NCBI RefSeq assembly: GCF_020387415.1
Contig: NZ_JAGWCB010000010.1
Location: 372,001-436,000 of the forward strand
Origin: Ideonella benzenivorans
GTDB taxonomy: Bacteria; Pseudomonadota; Gammaproteobacteria; Burkholderiales; Burkholderiaceae_C
DNA length: 64,000 nt
Direction: 5' to 3'
The position numbers and the translations under genes are program-made. This document shows positions 8,647-17,752 of the stretch, piece after piece. Position 1 is the first letter of the stretch; every line of letters starts with the position of its first letter. The notes beneath the pieces are model-generated. The model had not been told where the DNA came from. It saw only the letters and a list, made by a program, of their open reading frames with translations, and did no database searches.

Positions 8647-9402
8647 TCAGCGGTTGTAGAAGTCAACGGGCTGCGGCGTGTACGGCGTGCCCGAGCCCAG
8701 GAACCGCCGGTTCACCTCGCGCCCGCGCTCTACGGCGGCAGCCTGCCGCGCCAGCTCCAGCGAGGCCGCGCGATCCTGGGTGATCTGCAGCCGCTGCGTC
8801 TGGATCGACTGCTTGGCCTGCAGGGCCAGCAACTGGTTCATGGCCTGCATCGCCTGCAACGCGCCTTCTGCCGACTGGCTCTTGCCCACGAGGTCGGCCA
8901 GCACGCCTTCGTCGTCGCTCAGGTTCTGCGACGCCTGGGCCTGCATCTGCATGGTGGTCTGCAAGCCGTTGAGCGTGTTCTTCCAACGCTCCTGCGTGTC
9001 GCGGTACATCTGATTGCCGCTGACGGTGGCGGCGTACTGCTCGGGGTACAGGCGCGCGAACTCGCGGTCGATGTTCGTCACGTCGTAGGCCAGGCCCTTG
9101 GCCTGCGCGATGAGGCGCTGGGTGGTCGCCAGGTTCGCGCGCAACTGGCCCACCACGCTGGACGGCAGGCTGGCCAGGTTGCGGGCCTGGTTGATGAGCA
9201 TCTGCGCTTCGTTCTGGAGCTGGCGGATCTGGTTGTTGATCTGCTCCAGCGTGCGAACGGCGGTGAGCGTGTTCTGCACCAGATTGGTCGGGTCGAGCAC
9301 GATGTCGCCGACGCCGAACAGCGCGTGCGCGGGCTGCGCGATGCCGAAAGCGAGCACGAAGGTGGCGGTTAACGCGGCGAGCTTGGGGGTATGCAGTTTC
9401 AT
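8647..9402 (-). CDS. trbJ: Conjugal transfer protein TrbJ (VirB5 family)
   Basis: TrbJ is a periplasmic minor pilus component. The 251-residue protein has a clear signal peptide (MKLHTPKLAALTATFVLAFG, cleavage after AHA) and a long alpha-helical body rich in Gln, with the family stretch TVRTLEQINNQIRQLQNEAQMLINQARN at about 45-75. The leader CAGGAGAACCAACC precedes the ATG. The start overlaps the trbE stop codon. Confidence 0.94.
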   Translation of the reverse strand: MKLHTPKLAALTATFVLAFGIAQPAHALFGVGDIVLDPTNLVQNTLTAVRTLEQINNQIRQLQNEAQMLINQARNLASLPSSVVGQLRANLATTQRLIAQAKGLAYDVTNIDREFARLYPEQYAATVSGNQMYRDTQERWKNTLNGLQTTMQMQAQASQNLSDDEGVLADLVGKSQSAEGALQAMQAMNQLLALQAKQSIQTQRLQITQDRAASLELARQAAAVERGREVNRRFLGSGTPYTPQPVDFYNR

Positions 9403-11852
9403 GGTTGGTTCTCCTGCGGATGGGTGGGGACGAGCGGCGTGCCGGGGAAGTCACGCAGCAGCTCGGCCGCCCAATCGAGGCTGCGGTGGCGCAGCCATGC
9501 GGCTGCGAACGGGGAAGAAGCGGTGGAAGCCGCGGTGAGCACCGCGTCGATGTCGCGCTGGTCTTGCGGCGTGGAAGCGCCCGCGAAGGCGAGCACCGCC
9601 GGCCCCAGGTCAAGGTCAAACAGGCGATTGCCGAGACGGGATTGGTAGTAGTAGTCGCGCTTGGGCTGCGCGGTGGCAACGATCTCGATCTGCCGCGAGT
9701 TCAGGCCGAAGCCTTCGTAGATCGTGCGAATCTGCGGCTCGGTCGCCTGCGGGTTCGGCAGGAAGATGCGGCTTGCGCAGCTTTCAATGATGGCCGGCGC
9801 GATGCTCGAATCCTTGATGTCGGCCAGCGACTGCGTGGCGAAGATGACGCTGACGTTCTTCTTGCGCAGCGTCTTGAGCCACTGCCGTATGCGCGCGGCA
9901 AACACCGGGTCATCCAAGAACAGCCACGCTTCATCGAGGATCAGCAGCGTGGACGCACCGTCAAAGCGTTCATCGAAACGCGCAAAGAGGTAATGCAGCA
10001 CGGCCATGACGGCGGCCTTGCTGTGCATCAGCTCCTCCATCTCGAAGCACTGCACGTCGGCCATGCCCAGCCGGTCGTGATCGGCGTCCAACAGCTTGCC
10101 GTGGGCGCCGCCCAGCACATAGGGCGCGAGCGCCTGGCGCAGCGCGTTCGATTGCAGCAGCACCGACAGGCCGGTCATCGTGCGCTGCTCGACGGGCACA
10201 CCGGCGAGGCTGCCGAGTGCCGACCAGATGGCGGCCTTCTCGTCCGGGCCGACCGCCACGCCCTCGTGCCGCAAGCGACCTTCGATCCATTCGGCCGCCC
10301 AGGTGCGGTAGCCTTCGTGGTCGATGCGGGCCAAGGGCTGGAAGGCGATTTCTCCATCCGTGCCCAGGTCGTAGTGCTCGCCGCCCAGCCCGAGGATGGT
10401 GGCGCGCATCGAACGGCCCATGTCGAAGGCAAAGATGCGCGAGCCGCGATAGCGACGGAACTGCATCGCCAAAGCGGCAAGCAACACCGACTTGCCCATG
10501 CCTGTCGGCCCGGCCACCAGCGTGTGGCCCACGTCCCCGATGTGCGTCACCAGCCGGAACGGCGTGGCGCCGTCCGTCCGCGTGACGATCAGCGGCGGGC
10601 CGCCCAGGTGGTCGTTCTTCTCTGGCCCGGCCCATACCGCCGACACCGGCATCAGGTGCGCCAGGTTCAGCGTCGAAACGATGGGCTGGCGCACATTGGC
10701 GTAGGCGTTGCCGGGGAGCGAGGACAGCCACGCATCCACGGCGTTGAGCGTTTCGGGAATGGTGACGAAGCCCCGGCTCTGGATGGCGCGCTCCACCATG
10801 CGCAGCTTCTCGTCGGCCGCGGCCGGGTCGGCATCGAGCACCGTCACCGTGGCGGTGAGGTAGCCGAAGGCGACTTGATCGCAGCCCAGCTCCTGCAAGG
10901 CGGCATCGGCATCCGTGGCCTTGTTCGCGGCATCCGTGTCCACCAGCGGCGACTCCTGCTGAAAGATCGTTTCGCGTAGCAGTGCGATGACGTTCTTGCG
11001 CTTGGCGAACCACTGGCGGCGCAAGCGCCCCAACTCCCGTTCCGCCTCGGATTTGTCGAGGCACAGAAAGCGCGTACTCCAGCGATACGCAAATCCGAGG
11101 CGGTTGAGGTCGTCCAGAATCCCCGGCCAGGTCGAGGTCGGGAAGCCCCGCACCGTCGCCACCCGGAGGTGCTGGTCGCCCAGCATGGGCGCCAGGCCGC
11201 CGATCAGCGCGGAGTCGGTCAGCAGCGCGTCGATGTGGAATGGCACCTCGGGCACGCCCACGCGATAGCGTCGCGTCGAGATGGCCGCGTGCAGGTAGGT
11301 CAGCGTCTGGCTGTCGTCCAGCCAGGCAATCTCCGGCATCACGCCATCAAGCAAGTCAAAGACGCGATCCGATTCCGCGATGAAGGCAGTCAGGCGCTCG
11401 CGCCAGTCCACGCCTTCGGTAGGGCGGTTCTCGTACAACATGCCCGCCGCGCGGGCGCGGGATTCCTCGGGAGGTAGGTACACCAGCGTCAGGTGATAAC
11501 CGCTCTCAAAGTGGTTACCCGATTCCTCGAAGGCCGCGCGCCGTTCCTCGTCCACCAGCCACGACAGCGGTTCGGGAAACTCCGAGTGCGGATAGTCGGC
11601 GGCAGCGCGGCGCTCGGCCTCGATAAACAGCGCCCAGCCCGAGCCCATTCGGCGCAGCGCGTTGTTCAGCCGTGCGCTGGTGGCGATCAGCTCGCCTTGC
11701 GTGGCGCTGTCGAGGTCAGGCCCGCGAAACCGGGCCGTGCGCTGGAAACTGCCGTCCTTGTTCAAGACGACACCCGGCGCGACCAGCCCGGCCCAGGGCA
11801 GCCAGTCGGCGAGCAAGGCCGGGCGCTGACGGTATTCGGCGAGGTTCAGCAT
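9399..11852 (-). CDS. trbE: Conjugal transfer ATPase TrbE (VirB4 family)
   Basis: TrbE is the large cytoplasmic ATPase that powers pilus assembly and transfer. It has 817 residues, normal for the family. The N-terminal CagE/VirB4 domain spans about 1-400. The ATPase domain starts near 440 with Walker A GPTGMGKSVLLAAL, and Walker B appears as TLLILDEAWLFLDD near 655, followed by FATQSLADIKDSSIAP. It lies 12 bp after trbD and overlaps trbJ by four bases. Confidence 0.96.
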   Translation of the reverse strand: MLNLAEYRQRPALLADWLPWAGLVAPGVVLNKDGSFQRTARFRGPDLDSATQGELIATSARLNNALRRMGSGWALFIEAERRAAADYPHSEFPEPLSWLVDEERRAAFEESGNHFESGYHLTLVYLPPEESRARAAGMLYENRPTEGVDWRERLTAFIAESDRVFDLLDGVMPEIAWLDDSQTLTYLHAAISTRRYRVGVPEVPFHIDALLTDSALIGGLAPMLGDQHLRVATVRGFPTSTWPGILDDLNRLGFAYRWSTRFLCLDKSEAERELGRLRRQWFAKRKNVIALLRETIFQQESPLVDTDAANKATDADAALQELGCDQVAFGYLTATVTVLDADPAAADEKLRMVERAIQSRGFVTIPETLNAVDAWLSSLPGNAYANVRQPIVSTLNLAHLMPVSAVWAGPEKNDHLGGPPLIVTRTDGATPFRLVTHIGDVGHTLVAGPTGMGKSVLLAALAMQFRRYRGSRIFAFDMGRSMRATILGLGGEHYDLGTDGEIAFQPLARIDHEGYRTWAAEWIEGRLRHEGVAVGPDEKAAIWSALGSLAGVPVEQRTMTGLSVLLQSNALRQALAPYVLGGAHGKLLDADHDRLGMADVQCFEMEELMHSKAAVMAVLHYLFARFDERFDGASTLLILDEAWLFLDDPVFAARIRQWLKTLRKKNVSVIFATQSLADIKDSSIAPAIIESCASRIFLPNPQATEPQIRTIYEGFGLNSRQIEIVATAQPKRDYYYQSRLGNRLFDLDLGPAVLAFAGASTPQDQRDIDAVLTAASTASSPFAAAWLRHRSLDWAAELLRDFPGTPLVPTHPQENQP

Positions 11853-11864
11853 GGCGGCATCCCC

Positions 11865-12137
11865 TCACACGTCCAGCAGCGGGCGGTGCTTGATGTGCCG
11901 GGCGAACACGGCCATGAACTGCGGATCGACGCGCGCACCCCAGACCGCCAGCGAATGGCCGACGATCCAAAGCACGACGCCCGGAATCCACAGTTGCAGG
12001 CCCAGCCCGACGGCGGCAGCCAGCGTGCCGTTGGCAATCGCCACGGTGCGCGGTGCGCCGCCCAGCAAGATCGGCTCGGTGAGCGAGCGATGCAAAGGCA
12101 CCTCGAACCCGGCCGCGAAGCTATCCGGGCCGCTCAT
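11865..12137 (-). CDS. trbD: Conjugal transfer protein TrbD (VirB3 family)
   Basis: A 90-residue inner-membrane protein. It starts MSGPDSFAAGFEVPLHRSLT, matching the VirB3 pattern of a short N-terminus followed by PILLGGAPR, and has two close hydrophobic helices (about 33-70). VirB3 proteins work with the VirB4 ATPase, encoded next. The ATG at 12137 overlaps the trbC stop codon. Confidence 0.92.
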   Translation of the reverse strand: MSGPDSFAAGFEVPLHRSLTEPILLGGAPRTVAIANGTLAAAVGLGLQLWIPGVVLWIVGHSLAVWGARVDPQFMAVFARHIKHRPLLDV

Positions 12138-12526
12138 ACGACAGCCCCGCCGGAGAAGCTGAAGAACGACAGGAAGAACGAGGATGCGGCGAAGGCGATG
12201 GACAGGCCGAACACGATCTGAATCAGCTTTCGGAAGCCGCCCGACGTGTCGCCGAAGGCCAGCGCGAGGCCCGTGGCGATGATGATGATGACGGCCACGA
12301 TGCGCGCCACCGGCCCTTGGATCGACTCCAAGATCGACTGCAAGGGGCCTTCCCAGGGCATCGAGGAACCGGCGGCCTGCGCGGTTCCGGCCAGGAACAG
12401 CAGCAGCGCGGCCAGCATCAGTCCTTGCCCCGCAGGACGGGCCAGGCTGTGCAGCCGTGACCGCGCAGGAAGGCGCAAAGCCGGATTTGCAGAAAAACGG
12501 AAAGCAGGAACGATCATCTGCGTCAT
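12134..12526 (-). CDS. trbC: Conjugative pilin TrbC (VirB2 family)
   Basis: TrbC is the major pilin precursor. It has 130 residues: a long signal region (about 1-50, ending LLLFLAGTAQAAG), a short extracellular or periplasmic stretch, then two hydrophobic helices (about 70-90 and 105-130) around GDTSGGFRKLIQ, typical of VirB2. The TraF peptidase encoded at 31970-32575 presumably matures it. The leader is CTGGAGAACTGCC before the ATG, and the start overlaps trbB by four bases. Confidence 0.93.
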   Translation of the reverse strand: MTQMIVPAFRFSANPALRLPARSRLHSLARPAGQGLMLAALLLFLAGTAQAAGSSMPWEGPLQSILESIQGPVARIVAVIIIIATGLALAFGDTSGGFRKLIQIVFGLSIAFAASSFFLSFFSFSGGAVV

Positions 12527-13560
12527 GGCAGTTCTCCAGGGTGGTTGAGGGACGGGGAAGAAAGGGCGGACTGCGATGGCAGCTCGGGAAACGGCGCGTC
12601 CAGTGCATCCGCCAATCGGTAGCCCACGCCGTCGAAGCCGACGACGCGGGCGATGCTCTCGATGCGGCGCTTGCGCCCGCGTCCGGCGATGTGGATCACC
12701 ACGTTGACCGCCTCGGCGATCAGCGCACGCGGCGGGTTCACCGCCACTTCGAGAATCAGTTGCTCCATGCGCAGCAGCGCGCCCAGCGCGGAACCCGCGT
12801 GGATCGTGGCGATGCCGCCGGGGTGGCCAGTGCCCCACACCTTGATGAGATCCAGCGCCTCGGCCCCGCGCACCTCGCCGACGACGACGCGATCCGGCCG
12901 CAGGCGCATGGACGAACGCACCAGCTCGGTCATGGACACCACGCCGGAGCGCGTGCGCAGCGGTACGTGGTCGCGGGCCGCGCATTGCAGCTCCACCGTG
13001 TCTTCGAGCACCAGCACGCGGTCGCCGGTGGCGGCGATTTCGGCGAGCAAGGCATTGGCGAGCGTGGTCTTGCCGCTGCTGGTGGCCCCGGCGATCAGGA
13101 CGTTCTGGCGCTCACGTACAGCGCGCACCAGAAAGCCCGCCTGGGCGGCGGTCATCATTCCGTCCACGACATACCGCTCCAGCGGGATCACGCCGATGGC
13201 GCGCTTGCGCAGCGCGAAGGCCGGCCCCGGCGCGGCGGGCGGCAAGATGCCCTCGAAGCGTTCGCCGGTTTCGGGCAGCTCGGCCGATAGCATCGGCTGG
13301 CCGCGATGCACCTCCGCGCCAACGTGGGCCGCGACCAAGCGGATGATTCGCTCGCCATCCGCTTCGGGCATCTCTACGCCCATCGGCGCGCGGCCCGATG
13401 ACAACCTATCCACCCAAAGGGTGCGATCCGGGTTGAGCATGATTTCCACCACGTCGGGGTCTTCGAGCGCGGTGGCGATCAGCGGCCCCATTGCCGTGCG
13501 CAGCATCTGGATGCGCCGGTCGAGCGACGTGGCGCTCATGGATTGGGGAATGGCGCTCAT
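12523..13560 (-). CDS. trbB: Conjugal transfer ATPase TrbB (VirB11 family)
   Basis: TrbB is the hexameric traffic ATPase at the base of the channel. The 345-residue protein has an N-terminal domain (about 1-140) and an ATPase domain with Walker A GATSSGKTTLANAL near 160, the Asp box VLVLEDTVELQ, Walker B RPDRVVVGEVRG and the His box GHPGGIATIHAGSA. All catalytic parts look intact. It overlaps both the CopG-type gene before it and trbC after it by four bases. Confidence 0.96.
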   Translation of the reverse strand: MSAIPQSMSATSLDRRIQMLRTAMGPLIATALEDPDVVEIMLNPDRTLWVDRLSSGRAPMGVEMPEADGERIIRLVAAHVGAEVHRGQPMLSAELPETGERFEGILPPAAPGPAFALRKRAIGVIPLERYVVDGMMTAAQAGFLVRAVRERQNVLIAGATSSGKTTLANALLAEIAATGDRVLVLEDTVELQCAARDHVPLRTRSGVVSMTELVRSSMRLRPDRVVVGEVRGAEALDLIKVWGTGHPGGIATIHAGSALGALLRMEQLILEVAVNPPRALIAEAVNVVIHIAGRGRKRRIESIARVVGFDGVGYRLADALDAPFPELPSQSALSSPSLNHPGELP

Positions 13561-14021
13561 GACGCACGCTCCCGCGCCTGGGCTGCCGCCGCCGCTTCCT
13601 CCATCCGCATCGGGTCGGGATGCAGTTCCTCCACCACGTCGCGCACGAGGCTGCGCCCGCGCAGCAGGTGGCGGCCAAGCTGCTCGGTGAACTGCTCGAA
13701 GCGTGCCTTGCCCTGGGCGCGCGCCGCCTCTTGGTGCGCCTCGGGAATCGGCGTGCTGACGGTCAGGTAGTAGCGAATGAACAGCGCCAGCGTCTCGATC
13801 TGGATGTTTTGGTCGCGTTCCATTCGTTCGGCCTGGCGCGACAGGCGATCAAGGCGCTTGGCGATGGCCGCCTCGCGTTGGTCAGCGGCATCGGGCGACA
13901 GCCACGATGCGAGCGCCGCCGCGACGATGGAGGACTTGGACACGCCTTTCTTGGCGGCCAGTTCATCAAGCCGCTGGGCGTGCTCGGGCTGGATAAAGAG
14001 GTTCAGGCGGTAGTGGCTCAT
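13557..14021 (-). CDS. CopG-type ribbon-helix-helix regulator between traG and trbB
   Basis: A 154-residue protein starting MSHYRLNLFIQPEHAQRLDE, the short beta strand and first helix of a ribbon-helix-helix fold, followed by KKGVSKSSIVAAALASW as the second helix. The rest (about 60-154) is helical and charged. Such a gene is regularly found between traG and trbB in Tn4371-type ICEs. It probably represses the transfer operon or contacts DNA at the coupling protein; neither is shown here. Four-base overlaps on both sides indicate tight translational coupling. Confidence 0.88.
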   Translation of the reverse strand: MSHYRLNLFIQPEHAQRLDELAAKKGVSKSSIVAAALASWLSPDAADQREAAIAKRLDRLSRQAERMERDQNIQIETLALFIRYYLTVSTPIPEAHQEAARAQGKARFEQFTEQLGRHLLRGRSLVRDVVEELHPDPMRMEEAAAAAQARERAS

Positions 14022-16036
14022 AGCTCGATTCCGTCGTTGGGGTCGAGGGAAGCCAGTCGAGCCGTGCGCTGCATGGCCGGATCAAGCTGGCGAGGAAGGG
14101 GAAGCGGCAGGTCGTCGTCATCGAGCAGGCCGAGGTCGGCCGTGCTCGCGGCCAGTTCGGGGTCGTAGGCGACGGTTTCGGAGAGTTCGGGCTGACGGCG
14201 TGGGCCGCCGTCGTCGGTTGTGCCCAGGTGTTCCAGGCCATCGGTGGATGCCGTGGCCGGTGCGGCGGGCGCGGAAGGAATCGCCAGCCCGCTCCAATCG
14301 TCGGGGCGCAGCGGCGGTGTGTCGGCGTACTGGCCGTCCGCCAGCACAGGCGGCGGCAACACCCGCCGCTTGAAATTGGCGTCGGCGTAGTAGCGCAGCT
14401 TCGTGGCCTTGATCGGTGCCACGCTGGACACCATCACCACGGCCTCGTCCGGTGGAAGCTGCATGACTTCGCCCGGCGTCAGCAGCGGGCGCGCGGTTTC
14501 CTGGCGCGACACCATGAGGTGGCCCAGCCACGGCGCGAGCCGGTGGCCCGCATAGTTACGCTGCGCGCGCAGCTCGGTGGCGGTGCCCAGCGTCTCGGAA
14601 ATGCGCTTGGCCGTGCGCTCGTCGTTCGTGGCGAACGTCACGCGCACATGGCAGTTGTCGAGGATCGAATGGTTCTGGCCGTAGGCTTTGTCGATCTGGT
14701 TGAGCGACTGCGCGATGAGGAAGCTGCGGATGCCGTAGCCCGCCATGAAGGCCAGCGCCGTCTCGAAGAAGTCGAGCCGGCCTAGGGCCGGGAACTCGTC
14801 GAGCATCAGCAGCAGCTTGTGGCGGCGTTCGATGCCATCGCTTCCATCCAGCGATTCGGTGAGCCGCCGTCCGATCTGGTTCAGGATCAGGCGGATGAGC
14901 GGTTTGGTGCGCGAAATGTCCGAAGGCGGCACCACCAGGTACAGCGATACGGGGTGCTCGGCGGAAATGAGGTCTGCTATGCGCCAGTCGCAGCGCGAGG
15001 TGACTTCGGCCACCGTGGGATCGCGGTACAGGCCGAGGAAGCTCATGGCGGTGCTCAACACGCCGGAACGCTCGTTGTCCGACTTGTTGAGCACTTCGCG
15101 CGCCGCCGAGGCGACTACCGGATGCGGGCCACTACCTTCCACGTTCACGAGGTGCGGCGTGGTCATCATCCGGTGCAGGGTCAGCTCGAACGGGCAGGCA
15201 GGGTCGGAGAGGAAGTTGGCGACGCCGCGCAGCGTCTTGTCCTCGCCCGCATAGAGCACATGCAGGATGGCGCCGACCAGCAGCGCGTGCGAAGTCTTCT
15301 CCCAGTGGTTGCGTCGCTCCAGCGCGCCTTCGGGATCGACCAGGATGTCCGCGATGTTCTGTACGTCGCGCACTTCATGCGCTCCGCGCCGCACCTCCAG
15401 CAGCGGGTTGTAGGCCGCCGACTTCGCATCCGTCGGGTTGAACAGCAGGCAATGCGAGAAGCGCGAGCGCCAGCCTGCGGTGATTTGCCAGTTCTCGCCC
15501 TTGATGTCATGGATGACCGCTGACGCAGGCCATGAAAGAAGCGTCGGTACTACGAGGCCAACGCCCTTGCCCGAGCGCGTGGGCGCGAAGGTCAAAACGT
15601 GTTCCGGGCCTTCGTGGCGCAGGTACTGGCGGTCGTGCTGGCCGAGGAACACGCCGGCCGGCTGCGTGAGGCCCGCTTTGCGAATGTCCTCCGCGTTGGC
15701 CCAGCGTGCCGAGCCGTAGGTGGTGACGAGGCGTGATTGGCGCGAACGCCAGATCGACATGCCGATGGCGACCAGCACGGCGACAAGGCCGCTGCCGCCA
15801 GCAATCGCACCGCCGATGTCGAAAACACGGGGCGCGTAGGCGTCAAAGAAGAACCACCACTCGAACAACCGCCACGGGTGGTAGACCGGCGTACCCAGGA
15901 AATCAAACCACGGCGAGCCAAGGCGTACTTGATAACAAAGGGCCGCTGCCGTCCATTGTGTGGCTGCCCACACGCCGGCGATCACGATGCCGAATACGAC
16001 GGCGATCTGACCGAACAACACGTTCGTCCCTCGCAT
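14018..16036 (-). CDS. traG: Type IV coupling protein TraG (VirD4 family)
   Basis: TraG links the relaxase-DNA complex to the mating channel. It has 672 residues with N-terminal membrane segments (about 8-30 and 75-95), Walker A in APTRSGKGVGLVVPTLLSW near 150 and Walker B LLLMLDEFPALGRLD near 400, followed by FLIAQSLNQIDKAYG. The acidic C-terminal tail (about 560-672) is typical. It is the first gene of the trb operon. Only 39 bp separate its ATG from a terminator-like hairpin (16076-16100), and no clear promoter was recognised between them. Confidence 0.96.
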   Translation of the reverse strand: MRGTNVLFGQIAVVFGIVIAGVWAATQWTAAALCYQVRLGSPWFDFLGTPVYHPWRLFEWWFFFDAYAPRVFDIGGAIAGGSGLVAVLVAIGMSIWRSRQSRLVTTYGSARWANAEDIRKAGLTQPAGVFLGQHDRQYLRHEGPEHVLTFAPTRSGKGVGLVVPTLLSWPASAVIHDIKGENWQITAGWRSRFSHCLLFNPTDAKSAAYNPLLEVRRGAHEVRDVQNIADILVDPEGALERRNHWEKTSHALLVGAILHVLYAGEDKTLRGVANFLSDPACPFELTLHRMMTTPHLVNVEGSGPHPVVASAAREVLNKSDNERSGVLSTAMSFLGLYRDPTVAEVTSRCDWRIADLISAEHPVSLYLVVPPSDISRTKPLIRLILNQIGRRLTESLDGSDGIERRHKLLLMLDEFPALGRLDFFETALAFMAGYGIRSFLIAQSLNQIDKAYGQNHSILDNCHVRVTFATNDERTAKRISETLGTATELRAQRNYAGHRLAPWLGHLMVSRQETARPLLTPGEVMQLPPDEAVVMVSSVAPIKATKLRYYADANFKRRVLPPPVLADGQYADTPPLRPDDWSGLAIPSAPAAPATASTDGLEHLGTTDDGGPRRQPELSETVAYDPELAASTADLGLLDDDDLPLPLPRQLDPAMQRTARLASLDPNDGIEL

Positions 16037-16075
16037 GACCTAGCCTCCGATTTCTCCTGCGCTCATTCCTCATGG

Positions 16076-16100
16076 AAAAAGCGGCACAAGGACGTGCCGC
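16076..16100 (-). terminator. Intrinsic terminator before traG
   Basis: On the minus strand a GCGGCAC/GTGCCGC stem with a 6-nt loop is followed directly by TTTTT. It would stop transcripts coming from the bph and lysR side before traG. The remaining 16101-16273 shows no gene. Confidence 0.7.
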
Positions 16101-16273
16101 AGGCATCAGGATCGGCGCTGCGTCAGTGCCGGTCAAAGACCGTTTAGGGCTTAAAGGTCGAGCAAAAAAGAATGAATGAGCGCGGTGGCGAGACAAAGAA
16201 GAACGCCGCAAGCGCGGGTGCGTTGCGGCGTGTTGGGCAGAGGAATTAAAGCGGTGAGGCGATTCGCAAATAA

Positions 16274-16553
16274 TCAGAGGTTGGGTGACTCTTTCGGTAT
16301 GGTGTATTGCGTTTGTACATCGCCATAGAACCGCTTGCGTGTGGCTTCGGCGGCCCGGTTGCATAACACCTCACCCAGCTTGGAGCGTTCAGTCTTGCAT
16401 TGATGTCGCAGCTTATTGAGTCGTTCCGGGTTGGCTGCCAGCTCTACCACCATCGGAATTTTTGCCTCCGGGTCAGCGACTTTTTTCTGAGCTGCCTCAG
16501 ATTGGTCACATGCGGTCAATGCGGCCACCAGCACGGGCAGGATGAGTTTTCAT
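16274..16553 (-). pseudogene. EexN-type lipoprotein gene with a start-proximal frameshift
   Basis: The frame ending at 16274 encodes VLVAALTACDQSE and then the EexN-type core LAANPERLNKLRHQC and RKRFYG, closely matching the lipoprotein at 8336-8635. In that frame no ATG precedes the lipobox. The ATG at 16553 is followed by AAAACTC; removing one A would give MKLILPVLVAALTACDQ, a perfect lipoprotein signal. As written, the ATG frame stops after 15 codons. The gene is therefore either inactivated by one extra A, started at the GTG at 16534 with a signal too short to work, or affected by a sequencing error. The ATG overlaps the lysR stop codon, so the pair was once translationally coupled. Confidence 0.7.
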
Positions 16554-17494
16554 GGCATCAGTTCCTCCGGGGGGCCTGGGTTGTGGCCCCGCATGGGCCT
16601 GGGTGAATCGGGCGATTCAATGGCCTGAACACGTTCAATAAAGCGCATCATCACATCAGATAGATCGCCCCCAAGGTGCAGCAGGTAGGTCGTCAGCGGC
16701 GGTACACGTGATGCCAGCGGCCGGGACACAACGCCGGCTTCGTTGCTGGCTGCAATGTGTGCTGCACCAGTGAGTCCGAGCGCGAAACCCGCCGACACCA
16801 GCGCCATCATCAGGTCACAGGACGCAACCCGCTCCGCGACCAACGGCTCCACGTCGGAACGACGCAACACTCGCTCGACATGCCTGGCATGACCTTCGCA
16901 AACTTGCGGATCGCACAAGACCAGCGGGTAGCGCAGTAGCTCGTCCAGAGGAATGCGCTTGTGAGCCAGCAGCGGATGCCGTGCTGGAACCGCAACCATG
17001 AGCGCATCGCTCCAGGCGGGTATGGTGACGATGCCATCACCTACGTCTTCGAACTGCGCAAATCCCACGTCGTACAGATCGTCATGCAAACCTTTAATCT
17101 GCTGCGACAGCGGCACCTCGAAGAAGCGGATCTGGACCTCGGGTTCTTCCTGTCGGCAGAGGGCTAGTAAAGCGGGAAGGCGCGACGGCGTAATGCCGTC
17201 GGATAAAGCCACGCGCAGTTGACCATGAAATCCATTGGCCGCAGCGTTCACGCTCTCACGCGCTTGTTCTAGGGCCGCAAAAACTCGGCGCACGTGCTCC
17301 AAAAACAGCTTGCCGGCACGGGTCAGTTGTGTGCTACGCGTGGTACGCGCAAATAGCACCACGCCCAGTTCTTCTTCAAGCTCTTTGATGGCTCGCGACA
17401 ACGGCGACTGCTCCATATGAAGCCGCTCGGCCGCGCGTGCAAAATGAAGTTCTTCAGCAACAGCCAAAAAGTATCGCAGGTGTCGCAGTTCCAT
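16550..17494 (-). CDS. LysR-family regulator at the end of the bph cluster (BphR or TraR)
   Basis: A 314-residue LysR-type regulator. The N-terminal winged HTH is clear (MELRHLRYFLAVAEELHFAR and RLHMEQSPLSRAIKELEEELG), followed by the effector-binding domain (about 90-295). The ATG at 17494 gives the standard family start; a longer frame upstream is not used. The position, after bphA4 and before traG, fits bphR of the KKS102-type cluster and equally traR of the Tn4371 backbone, which may be the same gene. It could respond to a pathway metabolite or control transfer. The region 17495-17752 holds its probable promoter and no gene. Confidence 0.9.
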   Translation of the reverse strand: MELRHLRYFLAVAEELHFARAAERLHMEQSPLSRAIKELEEELGVVLFARTTRSTQLTRAGKLFLEHVRRVFAALEQARESVNAAANGFHGQLRVALSDGITPSRLPALLALCRQEEPEVQIRFFEVPLSQQIKGLHDDLYDVGFAQFEDVGDGIVTIPAWSDALMVAVPARHPLLAHKRIPLDELLRYPLVLCDPQVCEGHARHVERVLRRSDVEPLVAERVASCDLMMALVSAGFALGLTGAAHIAASNEAGVVSRPLASRVPPLTTYLLHLGGDLSDVMMRFIERVQAIESPDSPRPMRGHNPGPPEELMP

Positions 17495-17752
17495 GCATAA
17501 AGCTCCCATTTGGAGGGTACAAGGAATGCGGCAGCAGAGGTACACCACCTGTTCATGCACCCTGTCACGAACTCTTATCGGAGCACTGCCACCAGCCACT
17601 CCGTCCGTCCTCCATCTGGCCCCAGCTTTCGATTTCTTCTGCTTTGCACTCAAATTGCCAACGATCGAAGCGCGCATGGACACACGAGATTGCGACTGCG
17701 GGGCATGTGCACTCTTGATACGCCGAGCTATGAGCACGTCATACGCAGGCAT

